Counted from the stretch's first letter, positions 1 to 9,037 are shown. The stretch: DNA of 64,000 nucleotides from an uncultured Porphyromonadaceae bacterium (GCA_902491515.1 CABUIC010000002.1:100542-164541); one strand, 5' to 3'. Notes: generated by a model from the letters alone, not told the origin. Numbers and translations: made by a program.

Positions 1-2
1 TC

Positions 3-839
3 CGCTATTCCAATCCGGTCATCGGCCCCGACGACATAGTAATTGCCATTTCCCAGAGCGGCGAGACGGCAGACACCCTTGCGGCGGCGCGTATCGCCCG
101 CGAAAAGGGGGCCTTCGTGTTCGGCGTGAGCAACGCCGTGGGGAGTTCCATTCCCCGCGAGACCGACAGCGGCAGCTACATTCACGTCGGGCCCGAAATC
201 GGCGTGGCCTCCACAAAGGCGTTCACCGGGCAGGTGATGGTGCTGACCCTCGTAGCCCTGGCCATAGCACAGCTGCGCGAAACGCTCCCGAAAGAGGAAA
301 TCGCCGCACTCGGGAAAGAAATCACCAAGCTTCCGTCCTACGTCAGCAAGGTCCTGAAGCTCAGCACGGAAATCGAGCGCATATCCCTTACCTACACCTA
401 CGCGCGCAATTTCCTCTACCTCGGACGCGGCTACAGCTACCCCGTGGCTCTCGAAGGTGCTCTGAAACTCAAGGAAATCTCCTACATCCACGCTGAGGGC
501 TATCCGGCAGCGGAAATGAAGCACGGCCCCATCGCGCTAATCGACCAGGAGATGCCCACAGTCATCATCGCACCGAAGGACCATCTGTATGAAAAGATTG
601 TGAGCAACGTGCAGCAGGTGAAAGCTCGCGGTGGCCGCATCCTGGCCATCGTGACCGAGGGAGACACGACAATCCGCAACATCGCCGACCACGTCATCGA
701 AGTTCCGGCCATTCCGGAGTGTCTTCTGCCGGTAATCTGCTCGGTTCCGCTCCAGCTTCTCTCATATTATATAGCCGTCAACCGCGGCAAGGACGTCGAC
801 ATGCCCCGTAACCTCGCGAAGTCAGTGACAGTCGAGTAA
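3..839 (+). CDS. glmS: Glutamine--fructose-6-phosphate aminotransferase (isomerizing), C-terminal part
   Basis: The 5' end lies outside the window. The visible 278 residues are the isomerase half of GlmS, which makes glucosamine-6-phosphate for peptidoglycan and LPS. Two SIS sugar-phosphate-binding domains are seen: the first holds the motif AISQSGETADT, typical of the phosphosugar loop, and STKAF further on. The second holds LEGALKLKEISYIHAEGYPA. The end DMPRNLAKSVTVE is the usual GlmS C-terminus, so the 3' end is intact. The gene is followed by a 120-nt gap with a direct repeat and no clear terminator hairpin. Identity is very secure from these motifs. Confidence 0.95.
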   Translation, partial: RYSNPVIGPDDIVIAISQSGETADTLAAARIAREKGAFVFGVSNAVGSSIPRETDSGSYIHVGPEIGVASTKAFTGQVMVLTLVALAIAQLRETLPKEEIAALGKEITKLPSYVSKVLKLSTEIERISLTYTYARNFLYLGRGYSYPVALEGALKLKEISYIHAEGYPAAEMKHGPIALIDQEMPTVIIAPKDHLYEKIVSNVQQVKARGGRILAIVTEGDTTIRNIADHVIEVPAIPECLLPVICSVPLQLLSYYIAVNRGKDVDMPRNLAKSVTVE

Positions 840-846
840 TCCGCCC

Positions 847-897
847 AAAAGTGCGGAAATGGAGATTTTTACCAAATAAAAAAGTGCGGAAAAGGAG
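847..897 (+). repeat. Short direct repeat between glmS and the next gene
   Basis: Two near-identical 18-nt copies of AAAAGTGCGGAAAtGGAG lie at 847-864 and 880-897 (one mismatch), 33 nt apart. They sit after the glmS stop and before the promoter of the hydrolase gene. Function is unknown. A regulator-binding pair or a local duplication are both possible. Confidence 0.45.
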
Positions 898-945
898 GTT
901 TAGCGTTTTTTTCGAACATACGTCGGGGGTTTCCATTTTTTTCGC

Positions 946-953
946 TAATTTTG
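946..953 (+). promoter_or_regulatory. Bacteroidota-type -7 element (TAATTTTG) of the hydrolase-murF-ddl cassette
   Basis: TAATTTTG fits the Bacteroidota -7 consensus TAnnTTTG. A good -33 TTTG is not seen at the expected 19-21 nt spacing. The element ends only 8 nt before the ATG at 962, so a transcript starting the usual few bases downstream would have almost no 5' leader. Confidence 0.5.
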
Positions 954-961
954 TGGCTTAA

Positions 962-1768
962 ATGGAAGCAAAAGAAAAAACGACCACAATAGACGGCTCC
1001 GCGCTGCGTTACAGGGTCTGCGGCAACGACTCACCGGAGGCCCGCACGGCCATCATCATGCACGGCTGGGGCTGCCGCGCCACGACTATGGCACTCTTCG
1101 AGGAGACGGTAGCCAGCCAATGTCAGGATGTCAGAGTCTACAACCTCGACCTCCCCGGCTTCGGCGACTCCGAGGAGCCCGAAAGGATCTACGGCATAGA
1201 GGACTACGTGCGCGTGCTCGAGGAGTTCGTGCGCCGGGAGAACATACACAGACCTATTCTCATCGGCCATTCCTTCGGGGGCCGGATGGGCATACTCTAT
1301 GCCTCACGCAATGAGGTAGAACGCATGATACTCGTCGACGCGGCCGGAATAAAGCCGCGCCGCACGTTGAAATATTACCTTAAAGTTTACTCATTCAAGG
1401 CGGCCAAGCGCGTAGCCCCGCTCCTGCTCGGACAAAAGAAGGGACAGGCGCTGATTGACAGCTGGCGCAAGAAGGGAGGCTCGAGCGACTATGCCGGGGC
1501 CTCTCCGAAGATGCGCGCCATCATGAGCCGTGTAGTCAACGAGGACCTCACAGATCGGCTTCCGCTCATCAAGGCCCCCACCCTGCTCATCTGGGGCGAA
1601 AACGACACGGCCACCCCGATGCGCGACGCCCGGATTATGGAAAAGCTCATCCCCGACGCAGGTCTCGTGAGCTATGCCGGATGCGGGCACTTTTCCTTCC
1701 TCGACAATCCTGGGCAGACCCGCGCGGTTGTCGCCTCCTTCATCAACACTCAGAACGAAAAGAAATGA
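962..1768 (+). CDS. Alpha/beta-fold hydrolase
   Basis: A 268-residue alpha/beta hydrolase. Visible landmarks are the oxyanion region HGWGC near residue 35, the nucleophile elbow GHSFGGR near residue 100, an acid in the segment LLIWGENDTATP near residue 215, and the catalytic His in GCGHFSFLDNP near residue 240, so a Ser-Asp-His triad is complete. There is no signal peptide, so it is likely cytoplasmic. Its stop overlaps the start of a MurF-like gene (ATGA), which is followed by ddl, so a role in cell-wall precursor metabolism is inferred. The substrate cannot be read from sequence. Confidence 0.85.
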   Translation: MEAKEKTTTIDGSALRYRVCGNDSPEARTAIIMHGWGCRATTMALFEETVASQCQDVRVYNLDLPGFGDSEEPERIYGIEDYVRVLEEFVRRENIHRPILIGHSFGGRMGILYASRNEVERMILVDAAGIKPRRTLKYYLKVYSFKAAKRVAPLLLGQKKGQALIDSWRKKGGSSDYAGASPKMRAIMSRVVNEDLTDRLPLIKAPTLLIWGENDTATPMRDARIMEKLIPDAGLVSYAGCGHFSFLDNPGQTRAVVASFINTQNEKK

Positions 1769-3381
1769 ACACCACCATCATAATACTCTACAGCTTAGTC
1801 GCGGTCCTCGCCCTCGCCAACCTCTGGCTGGAGATGCGCCGCGACCTCATGATGCTCCAGCAGAACTCCTACCGCAACGAGCGCTACACGCGCTGGCTGA
1901 AGTCCTCGGCCGACACCACCTCCGGCTGGAGGCTGGGAGGCCTTGTGGTGTTCTTCATCTGTCTGTTCCCCATGGCCACGCACAACGCCGCGATGCTTCT
2001 CGTGGCTCTATTCTGCGGATGGCACTCCGGGGCGCTTCTCCGAGCCGGACAGCAATACAAGCTTCCGCTGAAGACCACTCCGCGCGTGATGCGTCTTCAG
2101 GGCGCGTTCATCGCCCTCTGGGCCATCCTAAGCGCCGCCGTTTTAGCCCTCGCGGGCTGTTTCGGGAGCGCGGACATCGCCGAGACAATCTATGTGGGCA
2201 CGGCCACGGCCTTGGGCCTTTACTGCGCCTCGCACATCATGGTGATGGCCTCGAACACCCTCCTGCGTCCGTGGGAGAAGGCCATCAACCGCCGCTACTA
2301 CAACGACGCGGCCGCGCGGCTCGCGGCGATGCCCGAGCTGAAGGTTATCGGCGTGACGGGCAGCTACGGCAAGACCACGACAAAACACTACCTCTACCGC
2401 ATACTCTCCGAGGAATTCGACACACTGATGACCCCCGGGAGCTACAACACGACGCTCGGCGTGGTACGCACGGTGCGCGAGATGCTCAAGCCCTACCATC
2501 AGGTGTTCATCTGCGAGATGGGCGCCAAGCAGAACGGCGACATCCGCGAAATCTGCGAGCTCGTACACCCCACCGCCGGAATAATCACGGCCGTCGGCCC
2601 CCAGCATCTCGAATCGTTCAAGACTATCGAAAACGTGCAGGCCACGAAGTTCGAGCTCGCCGACGCCATTCCGACCGACGGACTCGTGCTGGTCAACAAC
2701 GACTTTGAGAAAATCGCAGACCGCCCCGTGGAGAACTGCCGGGCGGAACGCTATGCCGTAGAGCACCCCGAGGGCGCCGACTGGGTTGCCGAGAACGTGC
2801 ACTATACGCCCAGAGGCTCATCGTTCACGGCGCGGCGCACGAGCGACGGCCACACAATAGCCCTGACAACAAAGCTCGTCGGCGCCTGCAACATCTCCAA
2901 TCTGCTTGCAGCCACGGCCATGGCCAAGCACCTCGGGATGAGCGACGAGAAAATCCGCCGCGCCGTCGAGAACATCGAGCAGGTAGAGCACCGGCTCGCC
3001 GTAAAACGAATCCCGGGCGGGATGACGATACTTGACGACGCATTCAACTCGAATCCCGTAGGCTCGGGCATGGCACTCGACGTTCTGGCCGGAATGCCGG
3101 GGAAACGAGTGCTCGTGACCCCCGGAATGATTGAGCTCGGCTCACAGCAGTACGAGCTCAACGAGCGCTTAGGCGAACACGCCGCCTCCTGCTGCGACGT
3201 GGCCATCGTAGTGGGCCACTACAACCGCGAGGCCATCACCGAAGGGCTCCGGAAGGGCGGAAAGACAGAGGGGGTACACACCGTCGAGACATTCGCCGAA
3301 GCCCAGGCGCTCCTCCGCACCCTCGCCGGTGCGGGCGATACGGTGCTTTACGAAAACGATTTACCTGACACATTCAAATAG
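1765..3381 (+). CDS. Mur ligase family protein, MurF-like, with N-terminal membrane segments
   Basis: The protein has 538 residues. The start at 1765 was chosen because it forms an ATGA overlap with the hydrolase stop and begins a hydrophobic segment. The first ~190 residues hold about four membrane-spanning stretches, which ordinary cytoplasmic MurF (about 450 residues) lacks. Then comes the Mur ligase ATP loop GVTGSYGKTTTKH, the acidic motif CEMGAKQNGDI, AVGPQHLESF and the ligase C-terminal domain with DDAFNSNPVG. MurF adds D-Ala-D-Ala to UDP-MurNAc-tripeptide. The D-Ala-D-Ala ligase gene lies 13 nt downstream, which supports this specificity. The membrane anchor suggests an accessory rather than the housekeeping enzyme (inference). 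Confidence 0.8.
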   Translation: MNTTIIILYSLVAVLALANLWLEMRRDLMMLQQNSYRNERYTRWLKSSADTTSGWRLGGLVVFFICLFPMATHNAAMLLVALFCGWHSGALLRAGQQYKLPLKTTPRVMRLQGAFIALWAILSAAVLALAGCFGSADIAETIYVGTATALGLYCASHIMVMASNTLLRPWEKAINRRYYNDAAARLAAMPELKVIGVTGSYGKTTTKHYLYRILSEEFDTLMTPGSYNTTLGVVRTVREMLKPYHQVFICEMGAKQNGDIREICELVHPTAGIITAVGPQHLESFKTIENVQATKFELADAIPTDGLVLVNNDFEKIADRPVENCRAERYAVEHPEGADWVAENVHYTPRGSSFTARRTSDGHTIALTTKLVGACNISNLLAATAMAKHLGMSDEKIRRAVENIEQVEHRLAVKRIPGGMTILDDAFNSNPVGSGMALDVLAGMPGKRVLVTPGMIELGSQQYELNERLGEHAASCCDVAIVVGHYNREAITEGLRKGGKTEGVHTVETFAEAQALLRTLAGAGDTVLYENDLPDTFK

Positions 3382-3394
3382 AACGCAATATACA

Positions 3395-4582
3395 ATGAAA
3401 ACGAATATAGCAGTATTCTTCGGCGGACGCTCCACGGAGCATGAGATTTCCGTCATCTCTGCCAATCAGGCCATGGCCGCGATTCCGGCCGACAAATACA
3501 ATGTGATTCCCGTCTACATCACGAAGGACGGCCGATGGTTCACCGGCGAGGCCCTCCGCGACGTGAAAAACTACCGGGATACGAAAAAACTGCTCGAGAG
3601 CTGCACAGAGGTCTACATGCGGCCGATATTCGGCGACTATAATCTCTACCGCGCCAAAAAGAAGATGTTCGGCAGCGACGTTCTGGCCACAGCGGACGTA
3701 GTCATTCCCGTGCTCCACGGGTCGAACGGCGAGGACGGCATTTTCGAGGGCGTCCTCGAGACCATAGGCATTCCCTTCGCGGGCTGCGACACCCTTGCCT
3801 CCGCCAACGGCATGGACAAGATCACCATGAAGATGATTCTCCAGGCAGAAGGCATCCCCGTGGTGCCCTACACGTGGTTCACGGACAAGCAGTGGGACAC
3901 GGAGCGCGAGGCCATCATCGCCCGCGTCGAGGAAAAGCTCGGCTACCCTGTCATCGTCAAGCCCGCGAATCTGGGCTCGAGCGTGGGCATCGGCCGCGCC
4001 GCCAACCGCGAAGAGCTGCTTGACCGCGTGGATGACGCGCGCCGCTATTCCACACGCGTAATTGTGGAGCATATGGTGGAGCATCTTCAGGAAATCAACT
4101 GCTCGGTGCTCGGCGATTGCGACGAATACATCACTTCCGTACTCGAGGAGCCAATCAAGAGCGGCGACTTCCTGACGTATCAGGATAAGTACATGGGAGG
4201 CTCAAAGGGCACCAAGGGTATGCAGGCTTCGCAGAAGCGCTTTCCGGCGGACCTTCCGGAAGCGGAGACCAAGCGCATCCAGCAACTCGCCGGCGACACG
4301 TTCCGGGTGCTGTCGTGCCACGGAGTGAGCCGCGTGGACATGATTGTTGACCGCGACGACCGCAACATCTACGTCAACGAAATCAACACGATTCCCGGCT
4401 CGCTCTCCTTCTACCTCTGGGAAGGCTCGGGCATAAAGTTCCCGGAGCTCATGGAGCGCCTTGTGCGTCTGGCCCTCAAGCGTAAGCGCGAGGCCTCGGC
4501 CAAGACCGTATCCTATGACCAGAACATCTTCTCGATGGGAGCCTTCGCCGGAGCCAAAGGCTCCAAGGGCACAAAAGCGTAA
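3395..4582 (+). CDS. ddl: D-alanine--D-alanine ligase
   Basis: A 395-residue ATP-grasp ligase that joins two D-alanines for the peptidoglycan stem. The start MKTNIAVFFGGRSTEHEIS is the classical N-terminus of the Ddl/Van family. Also visible are VIPVLHGSNGEDG, GYPVIVKPANLGSSVGIG (ATP-grasp lysine and serine loop) and INTIPGSLSFYLWEGSG near the end, with the metal-binding Asp/Glu/Asn segment VDMIVDRDDRNIYVNEIN. It is slightly longer than typical Ddl (about 310-370). It is the third gene of a hydrolase, MurF-like, Ddl cassette. A D-Ala-D-Lac or D-Ala-D-Ser variant cannot be excluded by eye. Confidence 0.9.
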   Translation: MKTNIAVFFGGRSTEHEISVISANQAMAAIPADKYNVIPVYITKDGRWFTGEALRDVKNYRDTKKLLESCTEVYMRPIFGDYNLYRAKKKMFGSDVLATADVVIPVLHGSNGEDGIFEGVLETIGIPFAGCDTLASANGMDKITMKMILQAEGIPVVPYTWFTDKQWDTEREAIIARVEEKLGYPVIVKPANLGSSVGIGRAANREELLDRVDDARRYSTRVIVEHMVEHLQEINCSVLGDCDEYITSVLEEPIKSGDFLTYQDKYMGGSKGTKGMQASQKRFPADLPEAETKRIQQLAGDTFRVLSCHGVSRVDMIVDRDDRNIYVNEINTIPGSLSFYLWEGSGIKFPELMERLVRLALKRKREASAKTVSYDQNIFSMGAFAGAKGSKGTKA

Positions 4583-4592
4583 GGTCCGTCTC

Positions 4593-7031
4593 ATGCGTAT
4601 CTCTCTCCTTATTATATTTAGTATACTCTGCGCTTTCGGTGGAGGTGCCCGGACTACTCAGAAAGGCCTTGTCAAGGAATACAACGAGAAGGCCCGGAAA
4701 ACACCCCTCGCGGGTGTCGAGCTCCGCGTGCGCCACGCCGGAAGCACAGTTTCCGACAATCGAGGAGAGTTCTTGCTCGATTTTCCCACCCTGAACCCGG
4801 GGGATAATGTAAGTGTACGCGAAATCGGCAAGGACGGCTACGAGGTTTTCAACAAAGATGCCATTGAGCAATGGAATGTAAACCCCGAAAAGCCGTTCAC
4901 GGTCGTGATGTGCCGCTCCGACAAGTTCAAGAAAATCAAAGACAACTATGAGCGGGTCTCCTCCGCGAGCTACGACCGCCAGATGCGCCGGGAGCAGGAG
5001 GAACTCGCACGACTGAAATCCGAAGGTCGCATCCGTCAGGAGGAATATGAGAGAAAACTCGCCGAACTGAGCAAAAACTACGAAGCACAGCTCGACCGCC
5101 TTGACGCCTATGTGGAACGCTTCGCCCGCATCGACCTCTCGGAGCTATCAGACGGCGAGCAAGAAATCATAGACCTCGTCAGCGAAGGACGCCTCGACGA
5201 GGCTATAGCCAAATACGAGGAGAGAAACTATGTGGCGCAGTACCTCAGGGAGCGCTCGGACCTCTCTACCATCACCAACGCCATAGACAAGCTCGACGCA
5301 CTCCGCAAAGACAAAGAGCTGAGCAGCGACAGCCTCCTCGAGGCAGTCGACCGTCAGATTGACACCTACATCCTCGCCGGCGGCAAAGACAACTTCACCC
5401 GCGCGGAAAAAATCATCCTCGAAATCGCCGACGCCGACACAACGAATCTGGAAAGACAGCTAAAAGCAGGGCGTTTCCTATATTTGGAAATGAACAAGAA
5501 TACAGAAGCTGTGCCATATCTCCAGCGTGCTACCCGTTCTGCAGACTACAAGACGAGAATTTCCGCCAAAGGTCAGCTGAGCCTGTGCTACAGCATAATC
5601 GGCGACATTGACTCGGCCATCGAGCTGGCTCGGAGCGCTCTAAAAGAAATCGACCACTCACAAGCCTCGGAGGAACTTCTGCAAGCCTATATTGTTTACA
5701 TCAATGCAGAAAACAAAATCCGGAATCCAGACCCCGATACGACAATCCGCATTCTTCAGGAGCATGTGCGTCTTATGGAAATCCTTTCCGGCCTGAAATC
5801 CGCCACTTTCAAAGAATATATGTTGGCGGCTCATGCATATTTGGCTCACAGCATGTCGCCTGTCTATTCTGCATATCTGCCCATGCGAATTTCCCTGACA
5901 GAGGCTGCCAGAGCACAATCGGTTCTCGCCAAAGACGCCGCGCGTTCGCAATCCGAAACGAAGCAGATTGAGGAACTCCTGCACAGTATAAGTCTGCAGG
6001 TCAACGACCTCTCACTCCAAAGGGACGGCGATGCGTCCTGCGAAGGAGTGGCCGAAAGCGTCGAATATTTCAAAAAACAATTCCTGCACAATCCCCGACG
6101 ATTTGCCTCAGACTATCGAAACGCCGTTAACTCTCAGCTCAAATACCTGATAGCGAACAGACAGCCGAATCCGGTGGAGCTTTACAGCGACTTCCTGAAC
6201 ACCTCTTTCGGGGAACTACCCGAGAGCCGGATTGAACTGTGCGAATCCTTGGCAAAGGTTATGATGTTCGGTATGGAAAGAAATATTTACGACATCCCGT
6301 TAGCCCTATCCCGAGTTTATGAACACAAGATTCAACAGCCTGATTACGACCCGGTCAATCACTCGGCGAAAGCTCTCCTCTGCGTAATGCAGGCTCCATT
6401 CATAGGTGCGTCCGGCGATATTCAGGGCTACAAATCAAAGGTAGACGAAAGCATACGAATTTTTTCCGAAATAGAGGCCAAGGGAGACCTTACGCCCCGC
6501 TTCGCTTCGAACGCCTTTCCGCAGACCCTCAAATTAAAAGCCGAACTTTCGAAATATGACGGGAATATCGCTGAGGCTGCTAAAATGCTCGAAAGGGCTG
6601 TCGGGTTACGTCTGTCCGTTAGCAATCCTCCCGATAATCTCCCTACTTTCCTCAATATGCTCGTAGACCTCGCGAACTGCCACAAGACGCTCGGCAATCA
6701 GTCTGATTATATAGCACGAATGAATCAGGTGATAAGCTATGTCGATTATAATAAGGACTACAGTCTCAACGGACCGCTTGAACAGGCTTATTCGGCCTTG
6801 GCTCGTAATGCGTATGACAATGGAAACTATAAGCAAGCCATCGAGCTGTCCAGTCTCGGATTAGTCAAATCCAATCCCAAAAGTATAACCCTTCACAACA
6901 TCTCCGGTCTTGCATGGCTCAAATCCGGCTTCCGCCATCTTGCCGAAAGCGAACTGAACAGTATCAAAAAATATGCCGGCGAAGAAGTCTGGCGCACATG
7001 CGACCTCTATAAAGCCTTGAACGAACAATGA
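4593..7031 (+). CDS. Large exported TPR-repeat protein with N-terminal carboxypeptidase-regulatory-like domain
   Basis: An 812-residue protein of unknown exact role. The start at 4593 gives a hydrophobic export signal MRISLLIIFSILCAFGGGA. An upstream in-frame ATG would only extend over the ddl gene. Residues about 25-105 resemble a CarboxypepD_reg beta-sandwich (LAGVELRVRHAGSTVSDNRGEF). They are followed by a charged coiled coil (about 110-190) rich in E, R and K, then about 600 residues of helical TPR-like repeats, for example SYYSIIGDIDSAIELA-type segments and the final KSNPKSITLHNISGLAWLKSG. It probably acts in the periplasm as a scaffold. The next gene, an AraC regulator, overlaps its stop by ATGA, so the two are co-transcribed. 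Confidence 0.65.
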   Translation: MRISLLIIFSILCAFGGGARTTQKGLVKEYNEKARKTPLAGVELRVRHAGSTVSDNRGEFLLDFPTLNPGDNVSVREIGKDGYEVFNKDAIEQWNVNPEKPFTVVMCRSDKFKKIKDNYERVSSASYDRQMRREQEELARLKSEGRIRQEEYERKLAELSKNYEAQLDRLDAYVERFARIDLSELSDGEQEIIDLVSEGRLDEAIAKYEERNYVAQYLRERSDLSTITNAIDKLDALRKDKELSSDSLLEAVDRQIDTYILAGGKDNFTRAEKIILEIADADTTNLERQLKAGRFLYLEMNKNTEAVPYLQRATRSADYKTRISAKGQLSLCYSIIGDIDSAIELARSALKEIDHSQASEELLQAYIVYINAENKIRNPDPDTTIRILQEHVRLMEILSGLKSATFKEYMLAAHAYLAHSMSPVYSAYLPMRISLTEAARAQSVLAKDAARSQSETKQIEELLHSISLQVNDLSLQRDGDASCEGVAESVEYFKKQFLHNPRRFASDYRNAVNSQLKYLIANRQPNPVELYSDFLNTSFGELPESRIELCESLAKVMMFGMERNIYDIPLALSRVYEHKIQQPDYDPVNHSAKALLCVMQAPFIGASGDIQGYKSKVDESIRIFSEIEAKGDLTPRFASNAFPQTLKLKAELSKYDGNIAEAAKMLERAVGLRLSVSNPPDNLPTFLNMLVDLANCHKTLGNQSDYIARMNQVISYVDYNKDYSLNGPLEQAYSALARNAYDNGNYKQAIELSSLGLVKSNPKSITLHNISGLAWLKSGFRHLAESELNSIKKYAGEEVWRTCDLYKALNEQ

Positions 7032-7873
7032 GCAACCTTACAACAACTTGCACTGACGCGTGTCCGGACCTCAGGAGCCGGAATGTGATAATTTCCGACA
7101 CGCTGGCCGGTGTCGGAGAAGGCGAGCTCGCCAACTATCTCCTCCATGCGATATGCCTCAGGGGCACAGCGGACTTCGATTTCAACGGTCGGAGCTTTTC
7201 ATTCAGCGCCGGCGACCTCATGATCGTGCGCAAAGGATGCATGATCGAGAATCTGCGATGCTCGGAGGATTTCGAGGTGAAGGTGATTTATGTGCATCAG
7301 GCTTTCGTCGAACAATGCACTCCGATGACCAACTACGGCATGAAGGGCGCCGTAGCGCTGTTTCTGAACCCGGTGATGCACCTTACGGAATGTCAGTTCG
7401 AAATTTGCGTTCAGGACTTCCGGAGCGTGGAGTACAGGCACAACACTACCTGTTTCAATTTCTACGAAGAGGGCCTGCGCTGCGCCGTACAGCTGATGAT
7501 CCTGGATTTCTTCAACTTCCATTCCCGGCTGACCGACGAGCTCCATATTCCTTCGCAGCACGCGATAATCATGGCGGGATTTTTCGACCTTCTGGAGAAA
7601 GGCAACTATGTGGCGAACCGCGAAGTCTCGTTCTACGCCTCGGAGCTGTGCATATCGTCGAAGTATCTCTCCGAAATCTGCAAGAAGCTCAGCGGCCAGA
7701 CGGCAAATTTCTGGATCAACCGCTACACGGCGCTCGGCATCCTGAGGATGCTCAAGGACAAGTCACTATCCATCGTGCAGATTTCCGACCGCCTAAACTT
7801 CTCCTCCCCGGCATATTTCACCCGCTACGTAAAAAAATACCTCGGCAAAGCCCCAAGCGAATTCAGGGAGTAA
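7028..7873 (+). CDS. AraC-family transcriptional regulator
   Basis: 281 residues. The N-terminal ~150 residues form a cupin-like sensing domain (GTADFDFNGRSFSFSAGDLMIV). The C-terminal ~100 residues hold two helix-turn-helix motifs of the AraC type: EVSFYASELCISSKYLSEIC, and SIVQISDRLNFSSPAYFTRY followed by VKKYLGKAPSEFRE. It overlaps the TPR protein gene by ATGA and is the last gene of that run. The ligand and targets are unknown. Confidence 0.88.
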   Translation: MSNLTTTCTDACPDLRSRNVIISDTLAGVGEGELANYLLHAICLRGTADFDFNGRSFSFSAGDLMIVRKGCMIENLRCSEDFEVKVIYVHQAFVEQCTPMTNYGMKGAVALFLNPVMHLTECQFEICVQDFRSVEYRHNTTCFNFYEEGLRCAVQLMILDFFNFHSRLTDELHIPSQHAIIMAGFFDLLEKGNYVANREVSFYASELCISSKYLSEICKKLSGQTANFWINRYTALGILRMLKDKSLSIVQISDRLNFSSPAYFTRYVKKYLGKAPSEFRE

Positions 7874-7953
7874 GTTATAACCATCTCCCCGTCTTCATAC
7901 TGTCTAGGAGTCTTTTTTTTAATAACGAAGGCAGAAGCTTTTAGAGATTTTAC

Positions 7954-7961
7954 TAACTTTG
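7954..7961 (+). promoter_or_regulatory. -7 promoter element (TAACTTTG) before a glycosyltransferase
   Basis: TAACTTTG followed by C fits the Bacteroidota -7 consensus. No convincing -33 TTTG lies 19-21 nt upstream. It is 26 nt before the ATG at 7988. Confidence 0.5.
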
Positions 7962-7987
7962 CATTCAAATCAATAAGCCATCTAAAA

Positions 7988-9037
7988 ATGATAAGTCCAG
8001 AAATAAGTGAAAGGATAGTTTCTGTCGGAGTCTCACCTGTCGGACGGGGGGGGATGGCCTCGGTCATCGCCGAAATGCAAAAAATGATGAGGCCTTATAA
8101 TTTCCTGAAAATTCAACAAGCAGGATATATGAAATATATACTGCCGCTTACCGGGCTCTTCAGGGCTTTTAAGTATGCAGGGAAAAGATACAAAATAGCG
8201 CATATCCACTCCGCAAGCTTCATCGATTTCTACCGTAACAGTATATACGTACTTCTTTTCAAGCTGATGGGGAAAAAAGTCATTCTCCACATGCATGGAA
8301 GTAAATTCGAGGAATTTTACGGAGATGGCAAACCGTATGTGAAATACATCTGCCGCAGATGCGATGCGATGGCAACGGTATCGAACTACTTTGTGAAAAT
8401 GCTCAAGGATCGGGGGCTCAATGACAATGTCTGGCTGGTCCACAATGACCTTCCGAATCCCATAGTTCTCCGAGACGAGACCGGAAAGGATAAGGGGAAC
8501 GGGGTACAGTTCGTGTTTCTGGGCCTTGTCAGCGACAAAAAAGGGACGTTTGCGGTGCTTGATGCCATCGCGGGGTGCGAGGAACTGCGAGAGAAAGGTA
8601 TCAAGTTCAAAATTGGCGGAAACGGAGAGATTGAACGCCTTCAAAAGGAAGTGCGCGAGAAGGGACTCGAGGATATTGTCGAATATTGCGGTTGGGTCGG
8701 AGCTGAGGATAAGGACCGCCTCCTGCGCGAGAGCGACGTCTATATAATGCCCTCGGAATTCGAGTCATTCGGCATTTCCACGCTCGAGGCCATGGGGTAT
8801 AGTCTTCCTGTGATAACGACAGGTGTCGGGGGGGTGCCGGATCTGGTAACGGACGGCTACAACGGCATCATCGTCGAAGCGGGGAACAGTAAACAGATAG
8901 CTCAGGCAATGCTGAGATTAGCCGACAGCCCCGAGGAACGCAAGCGAATGGGCAAAAACTCTGCCCTCCACGCCGAGAACTTCCGTCCCGAAAAAATCGA
9001 GGCGCAACTCACGGAGATGTATAAGTCGCTGCTTTAG
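7988..9037 (+). CDS. Family-4 (GT-B) glycosyltransferase
   Basis: A 349-residue retaining glycosyltransferase. Motifs: the N-terminal GRGGMASVIAEM donor/acceptor loop, HIHSASFIDFY, VFLGLVSDKKGTFAVLDA at the start of the C-terminal Rossmann domain, and the E-x7-E signature EFESFGISTLEAM. It transfers a sugar from an NDP donor onto a glycan, probably surface polysaccharide. Codons 20-22 contain a run of eight G (8046-8053) and the gene is in frame with eight. An internal ATG directly follows the run. The stop overlaps the stop of the convergent ATP-grasp gene by 3 bases. Confidence 0.88.
   Translation: MISPEISERIVSVGVSPVGRGGMASVIAEMQKMMRPYNFLKIQQAGYMKYILPLTGLFRAFKYAGKRYKIAHIHSASFIDFYRNSIYVLLFKLMGKKVILHMHGSKFEEFYGDGKPYVKYICRRCDAMATVSNYFVKMLKDRGLNDNVWLVHNDLPNPIVLRDETGKDKGNGVQFVFLGLVSDKKGTFAVLDAIAGCEELREKGIKFKIGGNGEIERLQKEVREKGLEDIVEYCGWVGAEDKDRLLRESDVYIMPSEFESFGISTLEAMGYSLPVITTGVGGVPDLVTDGYNGIIVEAGNSKQIAQAMLRLADSPEERKRMGKNSALHAENFRPEKIEAQLTEMYKSLL
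8046..8053 (+). repeat. G8 homopolymer inside the glycosyltransferase start region
   Basis: Eight consecutive G residues within codons 20-22 of the glycosyltransferase at 7988. A G7 run lies further on at 8828-8834 in the same gene. Loss or gain of one G would truncate the protein, so this is a possible slippage site. The run is in the ON length here. Confidence 0.6.

Noticed and set aside
1674..2708. A 344-codon + frame overlapping the MurF-like gene
   Set aside because: It lies out of frame within a clear MurF-like coding region, is extremely Arg/His-rich and has no domain. Typical of a shadow frame in GC-rich coding DNA.
8828..8834. G7 run as a second phase switch in the glycosyltransferase
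   Set aside because: Seven-G runs are expected several times in 64 kb and this one codes for a conserved GT4 glycine loop (GVGGVPDLV), so it is more simply explained by coding.
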